From the NCBI GenBank assembly GCA_965267185.1, contig OZ253937.1, positions 1,736,001 through 1,800,000 of the forward strand: a stretch of DNA of 64,000 nucleotides, given 5' to 3'. Origin of the DNA: G965267185 sp965267185. Lineage in GTDB: Bacteria; Pseudomonadota; Alphaproteobacteria; UBA6615. Position numbers and translations under genes: made by a program. The notes under the pieces were generated by a model. That model saw only the letters and a program-made list of their open reading frames with translations. It ran no database searches and had not been told where the DNA came from. This document shows, piece after piece, positions 49,881-59,663 of this stretch (positions within the stretch are counted from its first letter, which is position 1; every line of letters begins with the position of its first letter).

Positions 49881-51512
49881 ATGACTGCGAAAGAAGTCAA
49901 ATTTTCGGGCGACGCACGCACAAAAATGCTCAAAGGCGTCGATATTCTCGCTGACGCCGTCAAGGTGACGCTCGGGCCCAAAGGGCGCAACGTCGTGCTC
50001 GACAAGTCGTTCGGCGCGCCACGTATCTCTAAAGACGGTGTTTCCGTTGCCAAGGAGATCGAGCTCGAAGACAAGTTCGAGAATATGGGCGCTCAAATGG
50101 TGCGCGAAGTCGCATCGAAAACCAGCGATCTTGTCGGCGACGGCACCACGACGGCAACCGTGCTGGCACAGGCGATTGTGCGCGAGGGTGCCAAGGCAGT
50201 CGCTGCAGGTATGAATCCCATGGATTTGAAACGTGGCATCGACATGGCAGTACAAGCCGTCGTCAACGACATCGAAAAGCGTGCCCGAAAGATCAAAACC
50301 AACGAGGAAATTGCACAGGTCGGCACCATTTCCGCTAATGGCGATCGCGAGGTCGGCAACATTTTGGCTCAGGCGATGGAGCGTGTCGGCAATGAAGGCG
50401 TTATCACAGTCGAGGAAGCCAAGAGCCTAGCAACCGAGCTCGACGTTGTCGAAGGGATGATGTTCGACCGCGGTTATCTGTCGCCGTACTTCATTACCAA
50501 CGCCGACAAGATGATCTGCGAAATGGAAGATCCCTACATTTTGTTGCACGAGAAAAAGCTATCGAGCTTGCAGCCGATGCTGCCGGTGCTCGAAGCGGTG
50601 GTACAGTCGGGCAAGCCGCTGCTGATCATCGCCGAAGATATTGAAGGTGAAGCCTTGGCTACTTTGGTGGTCAACAAATTGCGCGGCGGTTTGAAGGTCG
50701 CTGCCGTTAAGGCCCCCGGCTTTGGCGACCGCCGCAAGGCGATGCTTGAAGATATCGGCATTCTCACCGGCGGTCAGGTGATTTCCGAAGACCTCGGCAT
50801 CAAGCTCGAAAATGTCACTCTAGACATGCTCGGTACGACCAAGCGGGCAACGATCACCAAGGACGAGACAACTATCGTTGCCGGCGCCGGTAAGAAGGCC
50901 GATATCGATGGCCGTTGCGCCCAGATTCGCGCACAAATCGAAGAAACTTCGTCTGAGTATGACCGCGAAAAACTACAAGAACGCCTCGCCAAGCTATCAG
51001 GCGGCGTGGCTGTAATCCGCGTTGGCGGCGCCACCGAAGTTGAAGTCAAGGAGAAGAAGGATCGGGTCGAAGACGCCATGTATGCTACCCGCGCGGCGGT
51101 CGAGGAAGGTATCGTCGCTGGCGGTGGTGCGGCGTTACTCTACGCGACACGAGCGCTCGACAAGCTGAAGACTGATAATCAAGACCAGCAGGTAGGTATC
51201 GATATTGTGCGCAAGGCGCTGCGGACTCCGCTGCGCCAGATCGTCGAGAATGCCGGCTTCGATGGTGGGGTCATCGCCGCTAAGATGCTCGACCAAAAGA
51301 GCGACAGCTATGGCTTCGATGCGCAAGCCGACGAATTCACCGATTTGGTGGCGGCAGGTATCGTCGACCCCACTAAGGTGGTTCGTATCGCACTGCAAGA
51401 CGCCGCATCGATCGCGGGTCTGCTGGTGACCACAGAGGCGATGGTCGCCGAAAAGCCCCAACCACCCGCAGCCACACCGCATATGCCCGACATGGCCGGC
51501 ATGGGGATGTAA
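49881..51512 (+). CDS. groEL: chaperonin GroEL
   Basis: 543 residues. 'GPKGRNVVLDKSFGAP', 'DGTTTATVLAQAI' and 'GGVAVIRVGGATEVE' are the ATP-binding and core motifs. The C-terminus is Met/Gly-rich ('MPDMAGMGM') and not the usual GGM repeat. No groES is found next to it, so it is an orphan copy. It would fold proteins in the cytosol, perhaps with a GroES encoded elsewhere or as a specialised paralogue. Confidence 0.95.
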   Translation: MTAKEVKFSGDARTKMLKGVDILADAVKVTLGPKGRNVVLDKSFGAPRISKDGVSVAKEIELEDKFENMGAQMVREVASKTSDLVGDGTTTATVLAQAIVREGAKAVAAGMNPMDLKRGIDMAVQAVVNDIEKRARKIKTNEEIAQVGTISANGDREVGNILAQAMERVGNEGVITVEEAKSLATELDVVEGMMFDRGYLSPYFITNADKMICEMEDPYILLHEKKLSSLQPMLPVLEAVVQSGKPLLIIAEDIEGEALATLVVNKLRGGLKVAAVKAPGFGDRRKAMLEDIGILTGGQVISEDLGIKLENVTLDMLGTTKRATITKDETTIVAGAGKKADIDGRCAQIRAQIEETSSEYDREKLQERLAKLSGGVAVIRVGGATEVEVKEKKDRVEDAMYATRAAVEEGIVAGGGAALLYATRALDKLKTDNQDQQVGIDIVRKALRTPLRQIVENAGFDGGVIAAKMLDQKSDSYGFDAQADEFTDLVAAGIVDPTKVVRIALQDAASIAGLLVTTEAMVAEKPQPPAATPHMPDMAGMGM

Positions 51513-51586
51513 AAAGCGCGCCCCGTGCGATCGATACGCGGTTAGATCGGTCTGGTTCGTATCAAAAATGGCCCGAAAGGTTCGCC

Positions 51587-52159
51587 ATGACAGAGCATCT
51601 CGGCAAACACGCCCTGCGCCGGCGTTTTAGCTTCCGGGGGCTGATTACATACCTGGTTTTACTCAGCTTTTTGGTCATGCTCGTCAGCGGTGTTGTAAAT
51701 TTTCTTGCACCATCAGGAAGGATTTCCCGCGAGATCGACTGGACCCTGCTGGGTCTTGACCGTGTTGGCTGGCAAACACTGCATTTAAGTTTCGCGACCG
51801 TGTTTGTCGCCGCCGGGCTGGTGCATATCGGCTTCAATTGGAAGGGCCTGCTGCATTACTTGCGGGATCGGGCGAGCCACCATCTCACCTTGAAATGGGA
51901 GGCGGTTGTTGCGCTTCTGATCGCCATATGGCTCGCCACGAGCGCCGTCTTAGCGTTCCCGCCGGTCAGCAACTTGCACGACTTGAATACGCATTTCCGG
52001 CAAACTTTTTGGACAGATGGATCGCGCCCAGGACGCACAACCAATTTTCCATCTTCGAACGCTGCAAGTGAGGAGCTTCCGGCGGCTGCCGGAAGCTCCT
52101 TGCCACCTAATCATCCGCCCGTCCCGTCCGACAAGGCGTGTAGCAACTGTCATCGCTAA
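51587..52159 (+). CDS. DUF4405 membrane protein with C-terminal CxxCH motif
   Basis: 190 residues with three membrane segments ('GLITYLVLLSFLVMLVSGVV', 'LHLSFATVFVAAGLVHIGFN' region, 'AVVALLIAIWLATSAVLAF'). His residues in the second segment suit haem b binding, as proposed for DUF4405. The tail after the last helix ends in 'CSNCHR', a single CxxCH haem c motif, presumably in the periplasm. It could pass electrons to a quinol or dehydrogenase system. It lies alone between groEL and uspA. Confidence 0.72.
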   Translation: MTEHLGKHALRRRFSFRGLITYLVLLSFLVMLVSGVVNFLAPSGRISREIDWTLLGLDRVGWQTLHLSFATVFVAAGLVHIGFNWKGLLHYLRDRASHHLTLKWEAVVALLIAIWLATSAVLAFPPVSNLHDLNTHFRQTFWTDGSRPGRTTNFPSSNAASEELPAAAGSSLPPNHPPVPSDKACSNCHR

Positions 52160-52245
52160 TCGCTGACGCAACCGAATTTAGGCGTTGAGCGCCGATGCAC
52201 TGCTTGTCGGGCTAAACCGACAGCAAAGCGATCTAACCAATACGG

Positions 52246-52689
52246 TTACCGAACGATGGTGACGGGGACCTTCGCATGTTCGACAATTTTGTGCGACACG
52301 CTGCCAACCAACAGCCCTTTCAGTTCGCTCAGTCCGCGGCTGCCCATGACGATCAGGTCGGCGTCGAACGACTCGGCAGCATCGAGAATAACGGTTGCCG
52401 CGTCGCCCGCATGGGACTCCGTTTCGACGTCGTCGGCGCCTGCGTTGCGTGCGCGAAGTTCGGCTGACTCGAGTAACTTTTCGACCACGGCATATACTTC
52501 GTCCCGGTCGTTGAGATGTTCGGCGACCGCATATTGGTGAAGTTCTTCGGGAAGTCGGCCAAAGCGGTAATCGATCGCATGTAGCAGAATGAGCTTCGCG
52601 CTATACTTGGCCGCGAGGTCGCTAGCATAGTCAATCGCGCGGTTTGCATTATCGGAACCATCAAAGGGAACGAGGATGATCTTTGGCAT
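52246..52689 (-). CDS. universal stress protein UspA family
   Basis: 147 residues, with 'ILVPFDGSDNANRAIDYA' and the nucleotide-binding 'VMGSRGLSELKGLLVGSVSHKI' region (G-2x-G-9x-G-S/T). It is the ATP-binding type of UspA. Role in stress survival is generic. Confidence 0.9.
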   Translation of the reverse strand: MPKIILVPFDGSDNANRAIDYASDLAAKYSAKLILLHAIDYRFGRLPEELHQYAVAEHLNDRDEVYAVVEKLLESAELRARNAGADDVETESHAGDAATVILDAAESFDADLIVMGSRGLSELKGLLVGSVSHKIVEHAKVPVTIVR

Positions 52690-52892
52690 AGCACGCCCTC
52701 CGATCTTTGGCTTGAAAGCATCGAAAAAGCCCTTGATGGAAGTAGAATGTAGGGCTTTACCGCGCTTCGCGATTTGCGCTCGATCAAAGCCGTAGGCGAA
52801 GTTGGAATCGATAGTTGTACCGCCAGAACGATTTGGGCCGATCTAATGCCACCAGATTTGAATCCGCGCCGACGAGCATGGGAGTTCTGAAG

Positions 52893-53927
52893 ATGAGCGG
52901 CCGCGCCCTCATCGTGCTGTTCTTGCTGTTTGCATGGCCTAGCCACGCCGCTGAACCGGAGCTACCGCTTGAGGATCTGTTCCGCATGGTCAACGAGTCG
53001 GTCGTCCTCGTGCGGACGCGCGAGCGTGCGGTCGTCGGCAGTGACGATGTCAGCCTTGTGCCCTTCACAGACCAGGGTTCGGGCGTCCTAATCTCCGAAG
53101 ACGGCGATGTTCTAACAGCAGCGCATCTCGTACAAGTCGCCGATATTGTGCAAGTCGAGTTTGCCGACGGAACGAAGGTTGGCGCAAAGATCGTCGCTTC
53201 GGAACCGGTGGCAGACCTGGCGCTACTGCGGCTCGAGCGGGTTCCCGAAGGTGCGGTGGTTGCCACGTTGGGCGATTCCAGCGCGGTGCGGGTAGGCCAG
53301 GAAGTCTTCGTCATCGGTGCACCTTATGGGCTCAGTCATACCTTGACGGTGGGCCGCATCAGCGCCCGCCATTTGCCGGGATCGCTCGGCGGCCCTCTTA
53401 GTCTCGCCGAATTTTTCCAAGCCGACGTGGCAATCCATCGCGGCAATTCAGGTGGCCCCATGTTCGATATGAACGGTGCCGTAATTGGCATCGTCAGTCA
53501 TATTCTGAGCCAGTCGGGCGCCTTCGAAGGCGTCGGTTTCTCGGTCACCTCGAACTCGATCAAAGAACTATTGCTCACACGTCGTTCCCCCTGGAGCGGC
53601 ATCAGCGTGTTTGCCCTCAACGAAACGTTTTCCGAGATTCTCAATCTGCCCCAAAAATCCGGCCTTCTGGTTCAACGAGTAGCCAGGAATTCACCGGGCG
53701 CGCAGCTAGGCCTGAAGCCTGGTTACGTGCCCGCAAGAATCGGTGACTTTGAATTGGTGCTCGGCGGCGACATTATTCTCGAAGTCGATGGACATCCGGT
53801 CGGGACAATCGACTCCTATGTTCTCCTGCGTGAGCACTTCGCCGAGATGGAGGTGGGGCAGACTGTCATTGTCAAGGTGCTGCGCGGTGGTCGCGTGGTC
53901 GAGCTATCAACGGTATTCGAAGAGTGA
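52893..53927 (+). CDS. DegP/HtrA-like serine protease with PDZ domain
   Basis: 344 residues from the ATG at 52893, which begins a Sec signal peptide ('LIVLFLLFAWPSHAA'). The trypsin-like triad is His in 'LTAAHLVQ', Asp in 'VADLALLRL' and Ser in 'HRGNSGGPMFD'. A PDZ domain follows from ~235 ('GAQLGLKPGYVPARIGDFEL'). It should act in the periplasm on misfolded proteins. In the PDZ the spacing 'LGLKPGYVPARIG' is slightly longer than usual. Confidence 0.88.
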   Translation: MSGRALIVLFLLFAWPSHAAEPELPLEDLFRMVNESVVLVRTRERAVVGSDDVSLVPFTDQGSGVLISEDGDVLTAAHLVQVADIVQVEFADGTKVGAKIVASEPVADLALLRLERVPEGAVVATLGDSSAVRVGQEVFVIGAPYGLSHTLTVGRISARHLPGSLGGPLSLAEFFQADVAIHRGNSGGPMFDMNGAVIGIVSHILSQSGAFEGVGFSVTSNSIKELLLTRRSPWSGISVFALNETFSEILNLPQKSGLLVQRVARNSPGAQLGLKPGYVPARIGDFELVLGGDIILEVDGHPVGTIDSYVLLREHFAEMEVGQTVIVKVLRGGRVVELSTVFEE

Positions 53928-53971
53928 TCTGCAGGTCGGAAGCGACGGGGAATACGAACGCCGGATAGAGT

Positions 53972-55198
53972 TTAGCCGGGAAAGTCGGCTAAAGCCGCAA
54001 GCGCTTCGTCGATATCAGCCGGCGTATGGTCGGCGGAGACCTGAAAGCGGATTTCCTCGTCGCCACGTGGCACCACCGGAAAGTTGAGCCCGGTAGCGAG
54101 CACCCCCCGGTCCTTCAAGTGCTCAACCAGCCGAGCGGTTTTTTCCGTGTTGCGCACCATGAGCGGTACCACCGGATGTTCGCCAGCAATCGTCTCGAAG
54201 CCAAGCGCCACCAAACCCGCCTCGAATTTCGCCGTCATCGCTTTTAGATGGTCGAGCATAGTCAGGCCCTGCGGACTGTCGAGCAGATCGACTGCAGCCT
54301 TGGCCGCACCCGCTTCGCCAGGCGTAATGGGGTTTGAAAAAACGTAGAACGGCGACGTTTCGCGCAAATAATCTATGAGCGTCGCAGTACCCGTAACGTA
54401 GCCCCCGTTGACGCCAAATGCCTTGCCAAGGGTGGCGACCAGTAGATCGGCCGGTGAACTTCCGGTGAATTCTTCGGTGCCGCGACCGGTCGCACCGAAG
54501 GCGCCAACGCCGTGGGAATCGTCGACAACGACGAGTACGTTCTCGGCAAACGCCGCATCATATTTCCGCGCCAACGCATCGATCTCGCGCAGGGGTGCAT
54601 GATCGCCGCGCATACTGAACACCCCATCGGAAACGATGATCGCGCGCCGGCAGTTTTCGGACGCCTGAGTGAGACTTTCCTCCAGTGCGGCCAAGTCGAG
54701 GTGGGGATAGACATACTTTTCCGCCGGCTGGCTAAGCCGTATGGCATTGATGATGCAGTTGTGGTTGAGCTCGTCGCTGATCACGGCCGTCGTTTCGCTA
54801 ATCAACGGCGGCAAAATGCCCATCACGGTTGCGTAGGCCGAGCTAAAGATCATTGCCGCCTCGCGGCCGTGAAATTTAGCGAGACGCTGCTCCAGTTCGA
54901 TATGGGGCGACCAGGTCCCGCTAATAAAGCGAACCGCGCCCGGCCCAGCTCCGAATGCCCGGACCGCTGCCTCCTCTGCTTCGACGACTTCTGGCCGGCG
55001 CGACAGGCCGAGATAGTTGTTGGCGTTCATACGCAGGAACTGCTTTTCGCCCTCCCCGGCCACCAGATAACGCGGGCCTTTATCGCCGCTCGGCGGCATG
55101 ACGCCGCTAAACACCGTTTCGGCGCCTTTACGGCGTCCGGTCGCCTCCATTTCAGAGAGCGCGGCCGAAAGCAAACTGGCTAGGCGATCGTCGGGCAT
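53972..55198 (-). CDS. kbl: glycine C-acetyltransferase (2-amino-3-ketobutyrate CoA ligase)
   Basis: 408 residues of the alpha-oxoamine synthase family. The PLP-binding Lys is in 'LVATLGKAFGVNGGYVTG', and 'VVDDSHGVGAFGATGRG' is the cofactor Asp/His region. It cleaves 2-amino-3-ketobutyrate with CoA to glycine and acetyl-CoA. It is 26 bp downstream of the threonine dehydrogenase gene, so the two form the threonine-to-glycine pathway. Confidence 0.92.
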   Translation of the reverse strand: MPDDRLASLLSAALSEMEATGRRKGAETVFSGVMPPSGDKGPRYLVAGEGEKQFLRMNANNYLGLSRRPEVVEAEEAAVRAFGAGPGAVRFISGTWSPHIELEQRLAKFHGREAAMIFSSAYATVMGILPPLISETTAVISDELNHNCIINAIRLSQPAEKYVYPHLDLAALEESLTQASENCRRAIIVSDGVFSMRGDHAPLREIDALARKYDAAFAENVLVVVDDSHGVGAFGATGRGTEEFTGSSPADLLVATLGKAFGVNGGYVTGTATLIDYLRETSPFYVFSNPITPGEAGAAKAAVDLLDSPQGLTMLDHLKAMTAKFEAGLVALGFETIAGEHPVVPLMVRNTEKTARLVEHLKDRGVLATGLNFPVVPRGDEEIRFQVSADHTPADIDEALAALADFPG

Positions 55199-55224
55199 AC
55201 GTTTCCTCCCTATCGGCGGTCAGA

Positions 55225-56175
55225 TCACGTCGTGGGCTCGAGCTTGGCGCGCAGTTTTTCGATCATATCTACTGTCATCGCGGATAGATCGTAACGCGGC
55301 TGCCAGTTCCATTCGGACCGTGCGAAGCTGTCATCCATCGAACGGGGCCAGGAGTCCGCGATCGCCTGGCGTATCGGATCGACATCGTAGTCGATCGCGA
55401 AATCTGGAATGTGTTTGCGAATTTCGCCAGCCAGCTCTTCCGGTGTCACGGCCATCGCCGTTACGTTGAAAGCGTTGCGATGGGCGAGCCCGGACGGATC
55501 GGCCTCCATAAGCTCGATCATCGCCCGGATCGCATCGGGCATATACATCATATCGAGGCGGGTGTCCGGTCCCAAAGGACAAGTGTACCGTCCCTCGCGG
55601 ATTGCCTGGTAGAATATTTCCACCGACCAGTCGGTGGTCCCGCCACCCGGCGGGGCGACGTAGGAAATTAGCCCCGGAAACCTCAGGCCTCGCGTATCGA
55701 CGCCGAGGCGTAGCGCGTAGTAATCGCACAGAAGTTCGCCCGCCACCTTGGTGACGCCGTACATCGTCGTCGGCCGCTGTAGCGTGTCCTGCGGGGTTTG
55801 ATCGCGCGGCGTGTTTGGGCCAAACGCGCCAATCGAGCTGGGAAAGAAAAGCGCGCAGTCGAACTTCCGCGCGTTCTCCAGCATCAGAAACAAACTATCC
55901 ATGTTGAGATGCCAGGCCGCTTGCGGCTTGTCTTCGGCTGTCGCCGAGAGCAAGGCGGCAAGGTGGTAGATGCCGTCGATATCATGGCGGCGCACAACCT
56001 CGTCGATCTGATTCTTTTGGGTGCAATCGAGGGTCTCGAAGGGGCCGTCGCCGCTTGCCGGCAGTGCACGGATATCGGAGGCCACCACGTTCGCGGTGCC
56101 GTAGCGTTCGCGCAAAGCCGGCACGAGTTCTTGGCCGATCTGCCCGAGTGCTCCTGTAACAAGAATTTTTTGCAT
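55225..56175 (-). CDS. L-threonine 3-dehydrogenase, SDR type
   Basis: 316 residues from the ATG at 56175, with GGGGGA just before it. The Rossmann motif 'ILVTGALGQIGQELVPAL' and the catalytic 'YGVTKVAGELLCDYYALR' (YxxxK) mark an epimerase-like SDR. The kbl neighbour indicates the SDR-type threonine dehydrogenase giving 2-amino-3-ketobutyrate. Its glycine product could feed the adjacent reductase genes. Confidence 0.88.
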   Translation of the reverse strand: MQKILVTGALGQIGQELVPALRERYGTANVVASDIRALPASGDGPFETLDCTQKNQIDEVVRRHDIDGIYHLAALLSATAEDKPQAAWHLNMDSLFLMLENARKFDCALFFPSSIGAFGPNTPRDQTPQDTLQRPTTMYGVTKVAGELLCDYYALRLGVDTRGLRFPGLISYVAPPGGGTTDWSVEIFYQAIREGRYTCPLGPDTRLDMMYMPDAIRAMIELMEADPSGLAHRNAFNVTAMAVTPEELAGEIRKHIPDFAIDYDVDPIRQAIADSWPRSMDDSFARSEWNWQPRYDLSAMTVDMIEKLRAKLEPTT

Positions 56176-56321
56176 TTCCCCCATACCTGCTTGCGTTTAA
56201 TGCACCGATATTCGCAGATCGTATTTGATGTTACTCAATGTGAAATAGTTCGCCCCGAGTGCAATTTCAAAATCATAGTCGCTTTTGCAAAAAACACGGT
56301 GACGGACGGCAGAGAGACGCG

Positions 56322-57563
56322 ATGACGCTGACCTTACACAAACACACTGTTTCCTCGGTGACGTTGACCGAAAACACGGGTATCGCTGCAGGCTGCTTGA
56401 GCATCAACGCTGCCGCCTTGGCCGCGGCATTGCAGTCGCAAGACAGCCGTTTAGCAAGCGTTCGTGTTAGCCTGGCGTTGCCCGGTGAGGCTACGCGCAT
56501 CGTCTGCGTCAAGGACGTCATCCAGCCGCGCGCGAAGGCAGCCGAAGATGCGGCGGGGGCCGGCGAGCTTCACGTGTTGGAGAATGTCGCCGTCGTGACC
56601 TGTGGCCCCATCGTCGGGTTTCAGGAAGGTATCATCGACATGTCAGGGCCCGGAGCGGTTCATACGCCGTTCTCCGAGTTTCCTTTGATCGTGCTCGAAA
56701 TTGATGTCGCCGAAGGTCTGGACCCGCACGCCCATGAGGCGGCGGTCCGAGAAGCGGGGATAAGCGCTGCCGAATTCGTCGCCCAGGCTTGTATCGACAA
56801 ACCGCCCGATCAAATCGAGGAAGTGGTCTGGGACGAAGTGACCTGCGGCCCGAGCCTACCGCGCATTGCTTATGTCTATATCGTGCTCAGTCAGGGGCTG
56901 CTGCACGACACTTATGTACTGGGCCGTAACGCCCAAGTAGGCCTGCCGATCAGCGTCGACCCAAAGGTGGTCATCGACAATGGCATTGTGTCCGGCAATT
57001 GTGTCAGCGCCTGCGACAAGAACACCACCTATCATCACCAGAACAATCCGGTAATCGCCGAACTGCTGCGCGGTCACGGCTCGCGATGGAACTTCGCCGG
57101 CATCGTCATCACCAACGAGCCGACGCGCCTCGCGGATAAAGAGCGCTCGGCTGCTGCTGCGATCGAAAAGGTTGTTCAACTGAGCACAGATGGCACCATC
57201 ATCAGCAAGGAAGGCTTCGGTAATCCCGATGCCGATCTGATGATGATCGTGCGGGGCCTGGAGCGAGCCGGGGTGAAGACCGTCGCGATCACGGATGAAT
57301 TTGCGGGTAATGATGGGGGTTCCCAGTCGCTGGCCGATACCACGCAGGAAGCCGATGCGCTGGTGTCCACAGGCAATGCCAACGAGCGGCTCGAATTACC
57401 CGCCATGGCGATGACGATCGGACCATTGCCCGACGTGCCCCGGCTCGCCGGCGGTTATCCCCACAGCCTGCGCGAAGACGGCAGCATGGAAGTCGAGTTG
57501 CAGGCGATGGTAGGGGCAACCAATCAGCTCGGCTTCGGCCGCCTGAGTTGCCGCGAGGTGTGA
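56322..57563 (+). CDS. grdE: glycine/sarcosine/betaine reductase component B, proprotein subunit (GrdE-like)
   Basis: 413 residues from the ATG at 56322. 'VSGNCVSACDKNTTYHHQNN' is the site where GrdE-type proproteins are cleaved before Cys to form a pyruvoyl group. That group binds the substrate amine as a Schiff base. 'WDEVTCGPSLPRIAYVYI' is another family block. Its ATG is followed at the 3' end by grdB, 2 bp after the stop. Whether the substrate is glycine, sarcosine or betaine cannot be read from sequence. Confidence 0.85.
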   Translation: MTLTLHKHTVSSVTLTENTGIAAGCLSINAAALAAALQSQDSRLASVRVSLALPGEATRIVCVKDVIQPRAKAAEDAAGAGELHVLENVAVVTCGPIVGFQEGIIDMSGPGAVHTPFSEFPLIVLEIDVAEGLDPHAHEAAVREAGISAAEFVAQACIDKPPDQIEEVVWDEVTCGPSLPRIAYVYIVLSQGLLHDTYVLGRNAQVGLPISVDPKVVIDNGIVSGNCVSACDKNTTYHHQNNPVIAELLRGHGSRWNFAGIVITNEPTRLADKERSAAAAIEKVVQLSTDGTIISKEGFGNPDADLMMIVRGLERAGVKTVAITDEFAGNDGGSQSLADTTQEADALVSTGNANERLELPAMAMTIGPLPDVPRLAGGYPHSLREDGSMEVELQAMVGATNQLGFGRLSCREV

Positions 57564-57565
57564 CA

Positions 57566-58891
57566 ATGGCAGATCGGGTTCGGATCATACACTATGTGAA
57601 CCAGTTCTTCGGCGGATTGGGCGGCGAGGAGGCTGCCGACGCCGCGCCGCAATGGATCGACGGCCCGGTCGGCCCAGGAAGGTTGATCCAGGATTTGGCG
57701 CCCTCCGCCGATATCGTCGGCACCGTTGTCGCGGGCGACAACTATATGGCCGAGAACGCTGAGAATGCGACGGCCCAGGTATTGAGCCTCATCGAGACGC
57801 AACGCGATTCCGATGCCGATTTCGCCGCCGATCTGCTACTGGCGGGTCCTGCCTTTAATGCCGGACGCTACGGCATGGCGTGCGGCGCCGTATGCCAAGC
57901 CGTACAAGAACGATTGGGTATCCCCGCGGCAACCGCCATGTACGAAGAAAATCCGGCGGTTGAACTCTATCGCCGGCCGGTGGTCATCGTGCGGGCGGGC
58001 CCAGATGTCATGGCTATGCCGGACGCGGCCGCGGGAATGGTTCGGGTCGGCCTTAAACTTGTCGCGGGCGAGGCAATCGTGCCTGCCAAAGATGGAACCA
58101 TTCCGCACGGTCTGCGCCAGAATTATTTCGCCGACGCCACGGGGGCCGAACGGGCGATCGAGATGCTGCTGCGCAAACTCGGTGGCGAATCGCCGGGTAC
58201 CGAATACCCGATGCCCGTGTTCAGCCGCGTTCCCCCGGCACCGGCGGTAGAAGACATGTCGAAAGCAACCCTGGCGCTGGTTACCTCGGGCGGCATTGTG
58301 CCGCGCGGCAACCCCGATCGCATCGAATCTGCGAACGCCAGCAAGTTCGGCGCCTATCCGCTATCGGGGTTGGAGCGGCTCAGCGCGGATACCCACCAAT
58401 CGGTACATGGCGGCTACGATCCAACCTTCGCCAACCGTGATCCCAACCGTGTGTTGCCGCTCGACGTCATGCGAGACCTGGAACGCGAAGGCCGCATCGG
58501 AAAACTGCACGACACCTATTACGCGACCGTCGGCAACGCCACGTCGGTGGAGCGGGCGCAGCAATACGGCCAGGAGATCGCGGCTCTGCTGGTCAATGTC
58601 GGTGTACAGGCGGTGATCCTGACCTCAACATGAGGCACCTGTACGCGTTGCGGGGCAACGATCGTTAAGGAACTGGAACAAGCTGGGCTGCCTACCGCGC
58701 ACATTTGCTCGATCGTGCCGATTTCCAAAACCGTCGGCGCCAACCGTATCGTTCCCAGCGTGGCCATTCCCCACCCTCTTGGCGATCCGGAAAAATCGCC
58801 CGAGGAGGAGAGGGCCATACGGCGCCGCTTGGTGGAAACGGCGCTTGCTGCGCTGGAAACCGAAATTTCCGATCAGCGCATCTTCGGCTAA
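57566..58891 (+). CDS. grdB: glycine/sarcosine/betaine reductase selenoprotein B
   Basis: About 441 residues including selenocysteine. The frame runs from ATG 57566 ('VRIIHYVNQFFGGLGGEEAA') through an in-frame TGA at 58631 to TAA at 58891. Around the TGA the product reads TST-U-GTCTRC, matching the UxxC redox motif of GrdB. The 86 codons after it give the typical 'GANRIVPSVAIPHPLGDP' ending. The selenol attacks the substrate bound to the GrdE pyruvoyl group and passes the carboxymethyl group to GrdA. Reading the TGA as a stop would lose the active site. Confidence 0.9.
58643..58665 (+). promoter_or_regulatory. SECIS-like hairpin in grdB
   Basis: CGTTGC-GGG-GCAACG, extended by ACG/CGT with a 2-nt bulge, starts about 10-13 nt after the selenocysteine TGA. 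Bacterial SECIS elements sit at this distance to recruit SelB. Confidence 0.6.
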
Positions 58892-58918
58892 ACGCCGCGC
58901 CGTCTTCGCGGGCTCGCG

Positions 58919-59575
58919 CTAACGCGGGCCGGCATCGATTGCGTCGCGTAATCGCGTCATGAGGTCGTTGGCGGTGATCACGCCGGACGGTGAAAGATCG
59001 ACACCGCTGGCGCGCAGCATACGCGCGGTCCAGGTGTTACAGGTGTTGAACAAATGAAACGTGCCGTGGGCATTGTAGAAGTTGCTGTCCGGGTAAAGAC
59101 CCCGTGAGACGGGTGTTGCGCGTGTCCCCTCAGGACGCTCGAAATCGCTCGCGATCGTGTCGACCAAGCGCCGGAATTCGGTTCGGGTCAGCGCAACCGG
59201 CAAAACTTCGACGTCTGCGTAGATCGCTTCCGGAGCGCGGGCGAGGCCGGCCATATGCATGACGGCCGGTGTCCTAATCAACGCGGCGTCAAGGGTCATG
59301 CCGAGGGTTTTCTCCCGCGCAGGAAAATAAACGCGGTCACCCCAACCAAATTCGAGGAACATGGCATCCGGAAAGTCTTCTGCTTCCAGCAACAGGCCGG
59401 TCGCCTCTACATCGGCGCGTTCGGCAACGATAACCGCGTGCCAGCCATTGCTGACGACGCGAACGGTATGAGGCCGCGGTCCGTCATCGGGGGGCGGCAG
59501 CGGGATTGCCGCCGCACAAGCGGTGAGCCACAACGCGCCAAACAGCCATGCCCAACAGACAACCGCACGTCTCAT
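58919..59575 (-). CDS. DUF2459 family lipoprotein
   Basis: 218 residues from the ATG at 59575. A lipoprotein signal ends at 'LWLTAC'. 'VVSNGWHAVIVAERAD', 'LEFGWGDRVYFPA' and 'FNTCNTWTARMLRASGVD' are the TIGR02117/DUF2459 motifs; the last Cys-containing block recalls an NlpC/P60-like site. The role is unknown, likely in the envelope. It lies between the two halves of the reductase locus without obvious connection. Confidence 0.8.
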   Translation of the reverse strand: MRRAVVCWAWLFGALWLTACAAAIPLPPPDDGPRPHTVRVVSNGWHAVIVAERADVEATGLLLEAEDFPDAMFLEFGWGDRVYFPAREKTLGMTLDAALIRTPAVMHMAGLARAPEAIYADVEVLPVALTRTEFRRLVDTIASDFERPEGTRATPVSRGLYPDSNFYNAHGTFHLFNTCNTWTARMLRASGVDLSPSGVITANDLMTRLRDAIDAGPR

Positions 59576-59663
59576 AATGGCAAGGCAACGCAGCACTCAG
59601 CCGCCGTAGACCGCTGCTTCGCAGACAACGTTTGACCGCCTGCGGACCACGAGTTCTGCGCTG

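Noticed and set aside
58631..58633. Frameshift or nonsense mutation in grdB
   Set aside because: The same frame continues with conserved GrdB sequence, the UxxC context is right and a hairpin follows, so selenocysteine explains it better.
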